From the NCBI GenBank assembly GCA_947449255.1, contig CANFQX010000003.1:1-64000 (forward strand): a stretch of 64,000 bases of DNA. The letters are read 5' to 3'. The notes below the pieces were generated by a model. It saw nothing but the letters and a program-made list of their open reading frames with translations, was not told where the DNA came from and made no database searches. Below are positions 53,311-62,621 of this stretch, piece by piece. Position 1 is the stretch's first letter; every line of letters starts with the position of its first letter. Origin of the DNA: Pseudobdellovibrionaceae bacterium (lineage in GTDB: Bacteria; Bdellovibrionota; Bdellovibrionia; Bdellovibrionales; Bdellovibrionaceae). Position numbers and translations under genes: made by a program.

Positions 53311-53439
53311 TTTATTTTTGAATTACTTCTCGATTCCTAAAAATATCGGGGAGCAAAAGGACATTACTACTGATGAACTGATCCAGCCTTATGTGGGAAG
53401 AAATGTAATTAGTCAGAGGTCATTTCAATTGAGGAAGAA

Positions 53440-53663
53440 TTCCTCAATTAGCGAGCTATGGTTTTCTTTAGCTGAATCGAAATCACATACCTAGGTATCT
53501 TTTAGGAGTGCATAAAGCGCCAAGGGATACCTGCGTCTAATTGATGTCAACTAAGAGAGTTTTAAAGGAAAACCATAGAAGATAGCCCAGTTCACACCAA
53601 TGATGCGGTGGATTTTCCTTTGGTTACTGGCATTCAAAATTAGCGATCCGAAATTTCACCTAA
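53440..53663 (+). mobile_element. Relic of an IS1634-type element end
   Basis: Reverse-complement similarity to 49922-50130: first the transposase C-terminal codons (GAGCTATGGTTTTCTTTAGC), then CCAAGGGATACCTGCGTCTAA, GGATTTTCC, ACTGGCATTCAAAA and the terminal repeat-like CCGAAATTTCAC ending near 53660. The element is truncated and heavily mutated. Confidence 0.7.
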
Positions 53664-53790
53664 GTGAGAGACGTAAATTGACCGAGGGTTGTTGTCGGAC
53701 TTTAGTCTTGAAACCCATTGGCAAGATTATCAAATTGAAGGAAATCTAATCTAACAGTAGAATTTATTTAAACAAATTAGGAATTACATT

Positions 53791-55494
53791 ATGGCAAAGC
53801 AAGATATTTCAATTGAAGACTTAGTTGGAAAAATTAACCGTGAAGAAATTGTTCTACCTGAGATGCAGCGGCGATACGTTTGGACATCAACAAAGGTAAG
53901 AGACCTTCTGGATTCTTTATATCGGAACTATCCATCTGGCACAGTTTTAGTTTGGGAAACCGAGGGCACAGGTATCTCAAGAAACTTAGATGTTCAACAA
54001 GATAAATCGCCGTTATCGACTAGGTTGCTTTTACTAGATGGTCAACAAAGGCTTACTTCTCTAACTGCTTTACTTACCGGAAAGCCTGTTAAAGTTAAAA
54101 ATTCCAAAAAACCAATAGACATCATGTTCAATCTTGAGCACCCAGAAGATATTTCTGTGTTTGATGTCATTGAGGACGAAGATGAAGATCAGATCTCAGA
54201 GGATATGTCTGATGAGGGTGACTTTGATGACGATGACACGGATGACGAGATCCAGGATTACTTAAAAAGAATGACATTTGTCGTTTATTCGAGAGCACTC
54301 GAAGACAGCAAAACTTGGATCAGGGTCACTGATATATTTCAACAAAGTGATACTCAAATATTAAAAAAGGTTGGTATTAACTCTGATAGTTCACTTTGGG
54401 AAAAGTATTCCGAAAGAATTCAAAGAGTGCGAGGAATAAAAAAGTATCCCTATGTTATGCACATATTGGGAAAAGAATATGACTACAATGAAGTAACGGA
54501 AATCTTTGTTCGCGTGAATTCATCTGGTGTGAAGCTGCGAAGCTCTGACCTAGCCCTAGCGCAAATTACTGCAAAATGGCATGGCAGCTTAGAAATTTTT
54601 GAAAAATTCGCTAATGAAGCAAGAGAGTATGGCTTTGATCTAGATGTTGGCCATATTGTTCGTTGTCTTGTGATATTCGCTACGGGCCAATCACGCTTCA
54701 AAACAGTTTCGTCAATACCATTAGAAAAGATTAAAGAGGCTTGGGAAAAAACACAGTCTGGAATCAACTATGCACTCTCATTTTTAAAAAACAACACGCT
54801 AATCGAAGATTTGAGTCAATTATCGTCTGCTTTTGTGATTTTACCCCTTGCTGTTTTAAGTTCAATTCGTGATGAGAAGATATCTAAATCAGAACAGGAA
54901 GCTCTTGTTAGATGGATTTACTCAGCACATTCTTTTGGTCACTACTCAAGAGGTTCGAGTGAAAGTATTCTTGATGCTGATTTGTCAGTTCTTCTCAAAA
55001 AGAATGGTGATGTTAAAGAGTTGCTTGAGATTCTAGAGCGGCAGTTTGGTAGAACAACCTTTAATGTTGGTGACATTAAAGGAAAAGGCAAACGAAGCCC
55101 CCTATTCTCGATGGCCTTTTTGTCAGTTAAGAAAAATAACGGCAAGGACTGGATCACTGGACTTGTTATAAATAAGAATGCCAAAGGAAAATCACACAAA
55201 ATTGAGTTTCACCATGTTATTCCTAAAAAGCTCCTTAGTGATGCTGGCTTCGATAAATCTGAAGTAAACGAAATTGCAAATATGGCTTTTATTGGTGGGA
55301 GAACAAACCGACGAATTTCAGCAAGCAATCCTGAAGAGTATCTGGAAAAAATAGTCGCAGAACAAGGGGAAGAGGCTTTAACTTCTCAGTTTGTTCCCCT
55401 GGATAGGAATCTTTGGAAAATTGAAAATTATAAACAATTTCTAGAAGCAAGAAGAGAGCTCCTCATTAAGCACATTAATGAATTTTTAAAATAG
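53791..55494 (+). CDS. DUF262/DUF1524 (GmrSD-type) HNH protein, probable defence nuclease
   Basis: A 567-residue protein. The N-terminal DUF262 domain (residues 1-~260) has EIVLPEMQRRYVWT, YPSGTVLVWE and the nucleotide-binding LLDGQQRLTSL; residues ~127-150 are a run of Asp/Glu. The C-terminal DUF1524-type HNH has KIEFHHVIPKKLL and NMAFIGGRTNRRIS. GmrSD, SspE and related proteins of this pattern cut modified or foreign phage DNA using NTP. ATG at 53791 is followed by MAKQDISIEDL. It is a single gene in the accessory island, with no methylase nearby. Confidence 0.88.
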   Translation: MAKQDISIEDLVGKINREEIVLPEMQRRYVWTSTKVRDLLDSLYRNYPSGTVLVWETEGTGISRNLDVQQDKSPLSTRLLLLDGQQRLTSLTALLTGKPVKVKNSKKPIDIMFNLEHPEDISVFDVIEDEDEDQISEDMSDEGDFDDDDTDDEIQDYLKRMTFVVYSRALEDSKTWIRVTDIFQQSDTQILKKVGINSDSSLWEKYSERIQRVRGIKKYPYVMHILGKEYDYNEVTEIFVRVNSSGVKLRSSDLALAQITAKWHGSLEIFEKFANEAREYGFDLDVGHIVRCLVIFATGQSRFKTVSSIPLEKIKEAWEKTQSGINYALSFLKNNTLIEDLSQLSSAFVILPLAVLSSIRDEKISKSEQEALVRWIYSAHSFGHYSRGSSESILDADLSVLLKKNGDVKELLEILERQFGRTTFNVGDIKGKGKRSPLFSMAFLSVKKNNGKDWITGLVINKNAKGKSHKIEFHHVIPKKLLSDAGFDKSEVNEIANMAFIGGRTNRRISASNPEEYLEKIVAEQGEEALTSQFVPLDRNLWKIENYKQFLEARRELLIKHINEFLK

Positions 55495-55882
55495 GAATTA
55501 TAATTGAATTTAAATTTCCAAAACTATTGTCTTGAAATTCAATTCGAGATTCCACCCCATGTAGGTCCTAAAAAATATTTTGAGAAACTTTTAACCGTGA
55601 TCGATATCGGCACAAGGTATCTTTGGGCCCTACGCTAAGTTTTGAATGTTTTTATAAAAAAAGACTTAGAATAATTGCCGGATTGAATCAACAACACCTC
55701 AGGGTAATTTTTTGCTACCTAATCAATAGGCCGCAACAGTTTTCAAATTACCAGACTTAGATCAGCGAATTTGAGTAATATAAGAAATAAAATAGCAGAA
55801 AACATTTTTGACCTCAAATGACAGACCCCAAATTAAACTATGCACTGCTTGATGTGTGTATCAGGTAAATCGCGGATAAAGT
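55495..55882. other. Intergenic region of the island
   Basis: 388 bases between the DUF262 gene and the MxYKGS relic. I find no gene, hairpin or repeat that stands out. Confidence 0.4.
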
Positions 55883-56084
55883 ATGGAATACAAGGGTAGT
55901 ATTCAATCTCCAAAAACAGAACTTGAGGGCATTCAGCGCAGGCTTGCCAGTTTCCAAAATGGATTATTTAAAAAGGGATATCGAAGATAAAGGGTAAGAT
56001 AAGTACAATGATCTCATCTCTGATCTCGCATTGATGATTCGAATTCTTGAATCCAAAAAAACTGCACCTTTCACAAGGAACTGA
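55883..56084 (+). pseudogene. Decayed paralogue of the MxYKGS small protein
   Basis: The ATG at 55883 starts MEYKGSIQSPKTELEGIQRRLAS, matching MDYKGSLEAPKTKLEALERALA of the gene at 47701-47913; a stop and frame change follow, after which DKYNDLISDL and LESKKTA match its second half. It is on the opposite strand to the intact copy. Confidence 0.75.
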
Positions 56085-56108
56085 AGACCTTCACCACCAA
56101 TTCACCTC

Positions 56109-56942
56109 TTATTTAAAATTCACCAAAACAGACAAATAAGGTCTCATCCCCTTCAGGGGATTGCTGCCACTGATCATGATATTCTCATCGCCACGAGCAA
56201 TAGTAACTTGATCAATATTTTTATCCCCCGCAGGAAACCCCTTCATGTCATCACCTAAAAGCCCCTTTAACTGCGCCTTGAGATCTTTAATGTCCTCTAG
56301 CTTGTAAGCCAGGATAGAATACCTGGTGATGACTTCCCCATCCAAAAGCACAAAAGCTTGCAGGGGATCTTTGCTTGCCATATCTATAGAGGAACAAGTT
56401 TTAGATCCTAAGCCCTCATTCACCGAACAGGTGAACTTTTCTAGAGGGATTTTTGAGTGCTTGATCGGACCCAAGCGAAAAACCCAACCCTTGCTGGGAA
56501 TTCGAAGCAGGGTGCGAGTCACTTTGACCTCATTAACTTCGCCAAGATCCGCAGACGAAGGATTTAAGACAGGCCGTGGAATTTGATGAACAACGAACTG
56601 CTCCATTTGATTTGGTTTCGATGCGTACCAATAAATCAAAGTTGATGCCAAAATCAAAAAGGTCGCAGCAGTTAAACCTCTGATCGCCTTTCTGCCTTTG
56701 TCTTTGTTTCGTTCTTGGACAATATATTTTAGGACAAGGGCATTGTCTTTCAGCCGATCCTGGGGCTTGGGATGGTTTTTATAATTTTTGACCTGCTTCC
56801 AGCCAATTCCGGTTGTGGTTACAAGCTCATGTTCAAAATCTTCGTTGGAAACACCACCATGCTTGCTCTTCAAAATTGAGACAAGTCTGTCGAGGTATCG
56901 GTTGGTTTCACGAACTGTTGGGTTCAATTTCAGTAATTTCAT
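56109..56942 (-). CDS. Single-pass membrane protein of unknown function
   Basis: A 277-residue protein. Residues 1-85 are charged and helical (RETNRYLDRLVSILKSKHGG, IGWKQVKNYKNHPKPQDRL) and may bind DNA or protein; a membrane helix spans ~90-107 (LTAATFLILASTLIYWYAS); the periplasmic part (~170 residues) is beta-rich with two Cys. It diverges from an XRE regulator at 57056. A decayed duplicate lies 3.3 kb away on the same strand. No family is recognised. Confidence 0.6.
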   Translation of the reverse strand: MKLLKLNPTVRETNRYLDRLVSILKSKHGGVSNEDFEHELVTTTGIGWKQVKNYKNHPKPQDRLKDNALVLKYIVQERNKDKGRKAIRGLTAATFLILASTLIYWYASKPNQMEQFVVHQIPRPVLNPSSADLGEVNEVKVTRTLLRIPSKGWVFRLGPIKHSKIPLEKFTCSVNEGLGSKTCSSIDMASKDPLQAFVLLDGEVITRYSILAYKLEDIKDLKAQLKGLLGDDMKGFPAGDKNIDQVTIARGDENIMISGSNPLKGMRPYLSVLVNFK

Positions 56943-57055
56943 TGCTCAAGTCTAATATATTTATCGGAAATGTCACTTTTCCACTTCTAAACAAGGTCCA
57001 GTTACCGACATGCTGTCTGTGGCACCTGTTATCCAAAGCAAAGCGAGGTCGTTTT

Positions 57056-57553
57056 ATGAGTCATCCAAAAACAAGACAAAGCCAGCCCTCAGATCAGATC
57101 GAGGCGTCTGGCAACTTGGCCCCCAGCGATCCAGAATTTAGCTCTGTGATCGAGATCGCAAGCACGCTGGACGGCATTGCGGACCCCTCTCAAGGGCAAA
57201 GGCAACCTTGCCGAAATTTTGAGGATATGAAAAAACTTTCGCTCCACACGAATCTAAGAAAACTGATCGCGGCCAAAAAAATGTCAACCCGTGCTGCAGC
57301 CAAAGAAATGGGGATCCCAGTTTCAACTCTCAATGGCTACCTGCAACCGGATCGCTACCAATTGGATCCCACCCACTTGCTGAAAATTGCGCTTTTTTTT
57401 AAAGTCAGTGTCGATTTCCTGCTCACGGGGGTGGAGCTTGAAATGTCGCCACAAAAAACCGCGAAAGCTACGAAAGTCCTGTTTTCAAAATGGGTCAAAC
57501 TCACCCTTGAAGAGATCGAGGCCATCGAGGCGGTCAAGGCCACTGATGAATAG
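57056..57553 (+). CDS. XRE-family helix-turn-helix regulator
   Basis: A 165-residue regulator: a ~65-residue disordered N-terminus (Ser/Pro/Gln-rich), then NLRKLIAAKKMSTRAAAKEMGIPVSTLNGYL and LLKIALFFKVSVDFLLTG, a Cro/CI-type domain. The ATG at 57056 follows GAGG; the frame is open further upstream but without ribosome-binding site. It is divergent from the membrane protein gene and probably controls it. Confidence 0.78.
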   Translation: MSHPKTRQSQPSDQIEASGNLAPSDPEFSSVIEIASTLDGIADPSQGQRQPCRNFEDMKKLSLHTNLRKLIAAKKMSTRAAAKEMGIPVSTLNGYLQPDRYQLDPTHLLKIALFFKVSVDFLLTGVELEMSPQKTAKATKVLFSKWVKLTLEEIEAIEAVKATDE

Positions 57554-57678
57554 TACAGGATGAATAGGGCCGGATGAATAGGCCAGATGAATAGGCCAGA
57601 TGAGTGAGTCATAAAGGTAAATACAATGAATTTCAGTTTCGAAGTGATCGTCCTTTAACTTTTAAAATGGAGGAGTTT

Positions 57679-58356
57679 ATGAAAAAATATGGAATTTTAG
57701 TGCTAGGTGCACTGCTAATAAATGGCTGCGCCAGCACGACCAACAATTCCGTGAATGTTCCCGTGGAAAAAGAAGTCCTTGATTATGTCGTCAGGGAAAG
57801 AAATCCCGACCCAGCCCCGGATTGGATTAAGGATTTTAGTAAATGGAAACGAGATAACGAGGGCAAAGGTTATTCCTATTTTTTGGGAGAGTCTGGCGAT
57901 GTGAATGATCGCATTTCAGGGTGCGAGATCGCAGGTCTATCCGCCAAAAAGAAAATTTCGCAGCAAATAGCAGAGTTGATTTCTAATAAAATAGCAGCAG
58001 ACAAACAAGGGCGCTTGGCCATTGATCCCACCGACTCCAATGATCCAGGCCTAAAACGAGGGTTTGAGTCCCTGATCGCAGGCAAAAGCATCGCTTTTTT
58101 AAGCGGGGTCAGAGAGTACGGCAATTTTTGGGAACTTCGTGATTATTCAAAGAGCAACGGACACAAGCGAGTATTTAATTGCTCAACCATTGTGATGATC
58201 AGCGAGAAGGACCTGCAAACAGCCCTGGTGCGAAGCAGCCAAAGGGCCCCCGATGTTATAGAGGACTCCGATGCTAAGGTCGCTGTAAAGGAGTCTCTGA
58301 AAGATATCGATGCGCAGTTTAAGGCTTACTCTAACAAACAAAGCAAAGAGAACTAA
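57679..58356 (+). CDS. LPP20-like lipoprotein
   Basis: A 225-residue lipoprotein: lipobox LLINGC (Cys16), then an N-terminal linker and a domain with PDWIKDFSKW, YFLGESGDVNDRISGCEIAGLSAKKKISQQIAELI, the pattern of LPP20/FlgP-type lipoproteins (ancestral DUF400-like). GGAGGAG precedes the ATG at 57679. First gene of an envelope operon; the next gene (transglycosylase) starts two bases after its stop. Confidence 0.68.
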   Translation: MKKYGILVLGALLINGCASTTNNSVNVPVEKEVLDYVVRERNPDPAPDWIKDFSKWKRDNEGKGYSYFLGESGDVNDRISGCEIAGLSAKKKISQQIAELISNKIAADKQGRLAIDPTDSNDPGLKRGFESLIAGKSIAFLSGVREYGNFWELRDYSKSNGHKRVFNCSTIVMISEKDLQTALVRSSQRAPDVIEDSDAKVAVKESLKDIDAQFKAYSNKQSKEN

Positions 58357-58358
58357 AA

Positions 58359-59438
58359 ATGAAACTTCAAATAGCATCTGTCTTTACACTGAGCTTACTG
58401 CTTTCGACGGGCCCCTCAGGGGCTCAGTCGGGGGCGGACAGTTTAAATGCAGAGGCGGATGCTTTTTGGAATCAACTTGAAACAACAGCCAATAAAAATT
58501 TCGACGGACAAGAAAAACAAGTGCATCAGCACTGGCAGGATTATCAAAAAAGAATTCTTCAAAAATGGAGTGATGGAATCATTCCCGATAGAAAAACCTT
58601 TGTTGAATATTCTGACTATGATCAAAGCCGCGTGCGCGTTGATTATGAAAATGGGATCGTTCAGACCGAAGTGCTTGTGGAAAATTCTGCAACGCCTGAA
58701 GTGGCAAAACAAAAAATCAGTAAAGCCTTGACGGCCGTCGTTGATGAATCCAACGCCATGGACGCCATAGTCAAAGCCGAAGAGCTCACTGAGATCCAAG
58801 GGAATACAAAAGCGGCAATTAAAAAGGTAACCGAAGATATTGAAGCAGGGGCGCCAGTGCAGGGGGCGGATGGGCAACTTCGAAAGGTCTACAGCATCAC
58901 CTTCAAGCTTCAGTCTGACTCGATCAAAAAACGCGCCTTAAAGCTTCGTCCTCTGGTGGAAGAGTGGTCTCGCAAATACAATTTGGATCCCGCCTTTGTC
59001 CTGGCCATTATGCGTCAGGAATCAGCCTTCAACCCCAGAGCGCGTTCTTGGGTGCCAGCCTATGGCTTGATGCAGATTGTACCAAAGTACGCAGGCCAAG
59101 AAGTCATGCTCGTGGTCACAGGGAAAAATATCATGCCCGATTCTGATTTCTTATATGCGCCAGATAAAAATATCATGATAGGCACGACCTATTTAAAACT
59201 GCTTCGCGATCAGTACTTTCAAGAGATCAAGGACGAAAAAAAACGCCAATACCTTATGACCTGCAGTTACAATTGGGGCCCGAATCGCATCAAGAAAGCC
59301 ATCAACAAAGGACAACTCAATCCACGGGCTTCAGCAGCTGAACTTTTTCAAAAGCTTCAGCAGATATCCCCAGCAGAAACCAGCGACTACCTACGAAAAG
59401 TGACCAGATACACAACCGAATTTAAAGGAGAGGACTAA
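58359..59438 (+). CDS. MltC-like lytic transglycosylase
   Basis: A 359-residue protein, the same length as E. coli MltC. Signal peptide (FTLSLLLSTGPSGAQS), a DUF3393-type N-terminal domain (FWNQLETTANKNFDGQ, YDQSRVRVDYENG), then an SLT domain with catalytic Glu in AIMRQESAFNPRARS, YGLMQIVPKYAG and TCSYNWGPNRI. It cleaves peptidoglycan glycan strands in the periplasm. Unlike MltC there is no lipobox Cys. Cotranscribed with the lipoprotein and PEGA genes. Confidence 0.88.
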   Translation: MKLQIASVFTLSLLLSTGPSGAQSGADSLNAEADAFWNQLETTANKNFDGQEKQVHQHWQDYQKRILQKWSDGIIPDRKTFVEYSDYDQSRVRVDYENGIVQTEVLVENSATPEVAKQKISKALTAVVDESNAMDAIVKAEELTEIQGNTKAAIKKVTEDIEAGAPVQGADGQLRKVYSITFKLQSDSIKKRALKLRPLVEEWSRKYNLDPAFVLAIMRQESAFNPRARSWVPAYGLMQIVPKYAGQEVMLVVTGKNIMPDSDFLYAPDKNIMIGTTYLKLLRDQYFQEIKDEKKRQYLMTCSYNWGPNRIKKAINKGQLNPRASAAELFQKLQQISPAETSDYLRKVTRYTTEFKGED

Positions 59439-61040
59439 ATGAAAATTGGAATATTTTTATTTGCAGCACTGCCTTTCTTTTGTCTTGCAGGTGAAAAAGT
59501 CGTCTGGTCAGATGCGGATAATTATTACGCCATCGGGGCTGCCAATAACAAATCCCCAGCCCAGGCAAAAAAAGATTCCTGCAATTCTGCAAAACGGGAA
59601 CTGATCGAATATGTCTTTGGCGCTTCATATTCTAGTAACAGAAATATTTTAAATTCGAGTGGAAATATTGATTATTCTCAGCAATTCACGATCAATACAG
59701 AGGAAGTGCGCCTTCGTGGTGTCTTTCAAGTTCCAGAAGAGGTCAAATCGGGCGAGATCCAGTGCACGATCACTTATCCCATTGTCGAAGCTAAGATTGA
59801 AAGGGAACGCCTTGAATCAGGATCAAGATCTAAAAACACAAAGTTCACAGAAATAGGAAATGAAAATGATGTCAGAGGTGGCACCTTTGAGATAGTCACA
59901 ATTCCAGACGATGCAGAGGTTTATGTCGATAACAAAAGGTGGGGCACAACCCCACTGAGACTGTATGGAAAACTGAGCCTTGGAAAGCATCAGATTCGAA
60001 TTGATAAAGACAATTACGAAATCATCGAGCAGTCCTTTGACATTGGCGCAGCCAGAACCACTCGCCTCGAGACACTCTTGAAACCAGCCATGGCCAAGAT
60101 TCGCATCACTACAAACATTGAAGGCGCAATAATAAAAATCGACGGTGAAATTAAGGGCAAATCACCCACAGAATGGATTCAAATACCTTCGGGGCAACGA
60201 TTTAAAATTACTGCCGAACACAATGAGGCAGAACAGATTACGCAAACTTACACCTTGGGGCGTGATGAAATGAAAACAGAAGAAATTAACCTTAAATATA
60301 AGCCCGGTGCGGTCTCAGTTCATGTAACAAATTGTGCAAATCCAAAAATTAATTTGGACAGCAAGAGGTTGATTGAAGATAGTCGACGGGTCACTTTGGA
60401 TGCTGGATCACACGAACTCGATATAGAATGCAAAGGATTTGAAGAATACAGGACATCCTTTCGTCTTGCTGGGGGTGAAGAGAAAACATTGCCTTCGATA
60501 ACTCTTTCTCGTGAAGAGAAAAAATTGCCGTCGATATTCCTTTGTCGTGAAGAGTCCATTTCAAGCCCAAGTCAAAAATGGCCTTCTTTCGGCCTGATCT
60601 GGGAGTACAGCAAATGTGAAGTGGGTTTAGATTGTCCGGTGATGTATAAAATTGGTTTTGTAGAGACCCTTAATTTATCTGATTCCATTGCGCTCAGAAT
60701 TATTGCGACCGGCGAACGTGGTGGGATCGACTACGGTGACGGCAGTTTAGAAGTGCGCGGACACCAAATTAATTTGGGAATTCCTTTTAGAATTTATCAT
60801 GATTTTCTTTTGTCCCCGGAGGTTTTTAAATCAAACCACATTTTTACTATAGTTTATAAGGATCCAAAAAATCAGAATAAAGAATTTATAAATGAAGTTG
60901 ATGGAGTGGGTCTTTCCCTCTCGTACGTAGCAAATAAAAATATAGAGTGGCGGACAAGCGCACATAAGTATGAAGATTCCGCCGATTTTCAGAGCGAGAT
61001 AGTCTATTCATTTTCACTCATATGGAAGGTGACATTATGA
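59439..61040 (+). CDS. PEGA-domain envelope protein
   Basis: 533 residues: signal peptide (IFLFAALPFFCLA-GEK), an LPP20-like N-terminal domain (residues ~20-130), two clear PEGA repeats (AEVYVDNKRWGTTPLRL with LGKHQIRI; AIIKIDGEIKGKSPTEW), a degenerate third (INLDSKRLIEDS), and a C-terminal ~150 residues with barrel-like strands (FGLIWEYSK, VDGVGLSLSYVA, IVYSFSLIWKVTL). PEGA domains bind or link surface polymers. It starts directly after the mltC stop and ends in an ATGA overlap with the next gene. Confidence 0.78.
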   Translation: MKIGIFLFAALPFFCLAGEKVVWSDADNYYAIGAANNKSPAQAKKDSCNSAKRELIEYVFGASYSSNRNILNSSGNIDYSQQFTINTEEVRLRGVFQVPEEVKSGEIQCTITYPIVEAKIERERLESGSRSKNTKFTEIGNENDVRGGTFEIVTIPDDAEVYVDNKRWGTTPLRLYGKLSLGKHQIRIDKDNYEIIEQSFDIGAARTTRLETLLKPAMAKIRITTNIEGAIIKIDGEIKGKSPTEWIQIPSGQRFKITAEHNEAEQITQTYTLGRDEMKTEEINLKYKPGAVSVHVTNCANPKINLDSKRLIEDSRRVTLDAGSHELDIECKGFEEYRTSFRLAGGEEKTLPSITLSREEKKLPSIFLCREESISSPSQKWPSFGLIWEYSKCEVGLDCPVMYKIGFVETLNLSDSIALRIIATGERGGIDYGDGSLEVRGHQINLGIPFRIYHDFLLSPEVFKSNHIFTIVYKDPKNQNKEFINEVDGVGLSLSYVANKNIEWRTSAHKYEDSADFQSEIVYSFSLIWKVTL

Positions 61041-61939
61041 AATTTGTCCTTCTTATTTTTGCTATTAATTTCGTATTATTTCTCGGGGCCTGCTCGAACA
61101 CCGGAAAAACTGCTGAGGTTCTCAAATTTCCTTTTCCAAAAAATCCTGTGGGATCTGGTTGCCAGTTTTCAGCTTCAAGCGGTGGCTGTGTTAATGCCCT
61201 CTATGCTTTTCATACCCCCTTGGCTGAGAATGAAGTCTTTTTGGGAATGAGCTCAGATGGAACTAACTTATACCTGATGACCAAGAAGGATTTGGGGGGC
61301 CTTGGAAAGCGCTATTTAATATTTTTAAGTCAAAGCGATTTTAAGGGTTGGAGTTTGGCCTGCCAATTTGTTGATGATGGGCAGTTCGGTGATGGGACGC
61401 TGGCTGCAGACAGCAATTATTTTTACTTGCTGAAATACGGCCGTTCGGCTTTAAGGCTATTTTCAAAATCAACTTGCACTGAAACCAGCACGATTCCCTT
61501 TGGTGGATCGTACAATGGTAATTTTGCAATTTTTCAAAACACAGTGTTTTCTGCCGCTGCAGGAGCAAATGTTACTCAACCCTACGTCTGGGATTTTTTT
61601 GGAGATATTTTGATAAGGTATCCAGCCTACCTCACAATCAATTTAAACCGCTACAGTTGGTTCACGGACAATTTGGGTGTTGCAATCAATGCCACAGCTA
61701 TTTATGGGGCCTTTCTCACCGATGGAAATTATCCGATAATTTTATGGAAAATGAGATATGCAAACGGGCAGCCTTTGTCCTCGGTCAGTTTACGAACTAG
61801 CACCGGTGGGCTCCATTTTGCTGGCCGGCCAGCCCTCTTAACAAATCAAAGGTTGGCGGTGGTGGATTCGTTCACGAATTTTAACTCGAGTGGATCCAGA
61901 GATCTCAATTTTTATATTTTAGATATTTCAGGATTTTAG
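61037..61939 (+). CDS. Lipoprotein of unknown function
   Basis: A 300-residue lipoprotein: lipobox LFLGAC (Cys16) and a mature part with repeated beta-strand patterns (GMSSDGTNLYLMTKK, LAADSNYFYLLKYG, ATAIYGAFLTDGNYP) that suggest a beta-propeller. The ATG at 61037 overlaps the PEGA gene stop and follows GGAAGG. No family is recognised. Probably outer-membrane anchored, in the same operon. Confidence 0.68.
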   Translation: MKFVLLIFAINFVLFLGACSNTGKTAEVLKFPFPKNPVGSGCQFSASSGGCVNALYAFHTPLAENEVFLGMSSDGTNLYLMTKKDLGGLGKRYLIFLSQSDFKGWSLACQFVDDGQFGDGTLAADSNYFYLLKYGRSALRLFSKSTCTETSTIPFGGSYNGNFAIFQNTVFSAAAGANVTQPYVWDFFGDILIRYPAYLTINLNRYSWFTDNLGVAINATAIYGAFLTDGNYPIILWKMRYANGQPLSSVSLRTSTGGLHFAGRPALLTNQRLAVVDSFTNFNSSGSRDLNFYILDISGF

Positions 61940-62011
61940 CAAAGTGGTAATTTGAAAGTTATGATTTACATATTTTTTAGGTGAGAAAAAAACAACAAAA
62001 GGAGTAATTTT

Positions 62012-62611
62012 ATGAGCCAATGGATATTCTATCGCGAAGAAATGAGTCAAGAAATGAAAAATTTATGGCGTCTTTGCGCTGCCAGTATTTTTATGAGCCT
62101 TGTTGCTTTGGTGAACTGTTTAATTGAACCAACGCCACAGGCCCTTCTGCAAGCGGGACTGGGGGATTGGTTTCAACCTGCAGTGATTATAGTTACAATC
62201 GGTTTTCAAATGCTACTGTTTAAGTTTCTCATGGAACAACGAAACTGGGTTCGTGTTCTTTATCTTGTGCTATCAACCTATGGTCTTATCTCAATCGCAG
62301 TGTCATTATTTGTAAATCCCAGTTCAGTGGTGAGTCTCTTTAAGGAGTCACCTTATCTATATCTGATCAATTATAGTCTAAGTTTCTCATTTATCTATCT
62401 TTTGGCCTTCAATAAGAAATTGAATGAAGAGTTTAAAATGGCATCGCTCGTGCGAGTCCAAAGCACAAAAAATGGGGCTTCACTGAATACCGTCTTATCC
62501 GCCAACGACATCAATAGCCTAGAGCAGCTGCATAGACTCAAAACAACCAATATCCTCTCTGAAAGTGAATATGACATTGCCAAGGGAAAAATCTTAAAAA
62601 AAGTGGCATAG
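62012..62611 (+). CDS. Membrane protein with C-terminal SHOCT domain
   Basis: 199 residues: four membrane segments (residues ~20-140) and a C-terminal SHOCT motif (INSLEQLHRLKTTNILSESEYDIAKGKIL), a short helical oligomerisation module. AAAAGGAG precedes the ATG. The next gene carries another SHOCT domain, so the two products may interact. Confidence 0.72.
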   Translation: MSQWIFYREEMSQEMKNLWRLCAASIFMSLVALVNCLIEPTPQALLQAGLGDWFQPAVIIVTIGFQMLLFKFLMEQRNWVRVLYLVLSTYGLISIAVSLFVNPSSVVSLFKESPYLYLINYSLSFSFIYLLAFNKKLNEEFKMASLVRVQSTKNGASLNTVLSANDINSLEQLHRLKTTNILSESEYDIAKGKILKKVA

Positions 62612-62621
62612 GAGGTTTATG

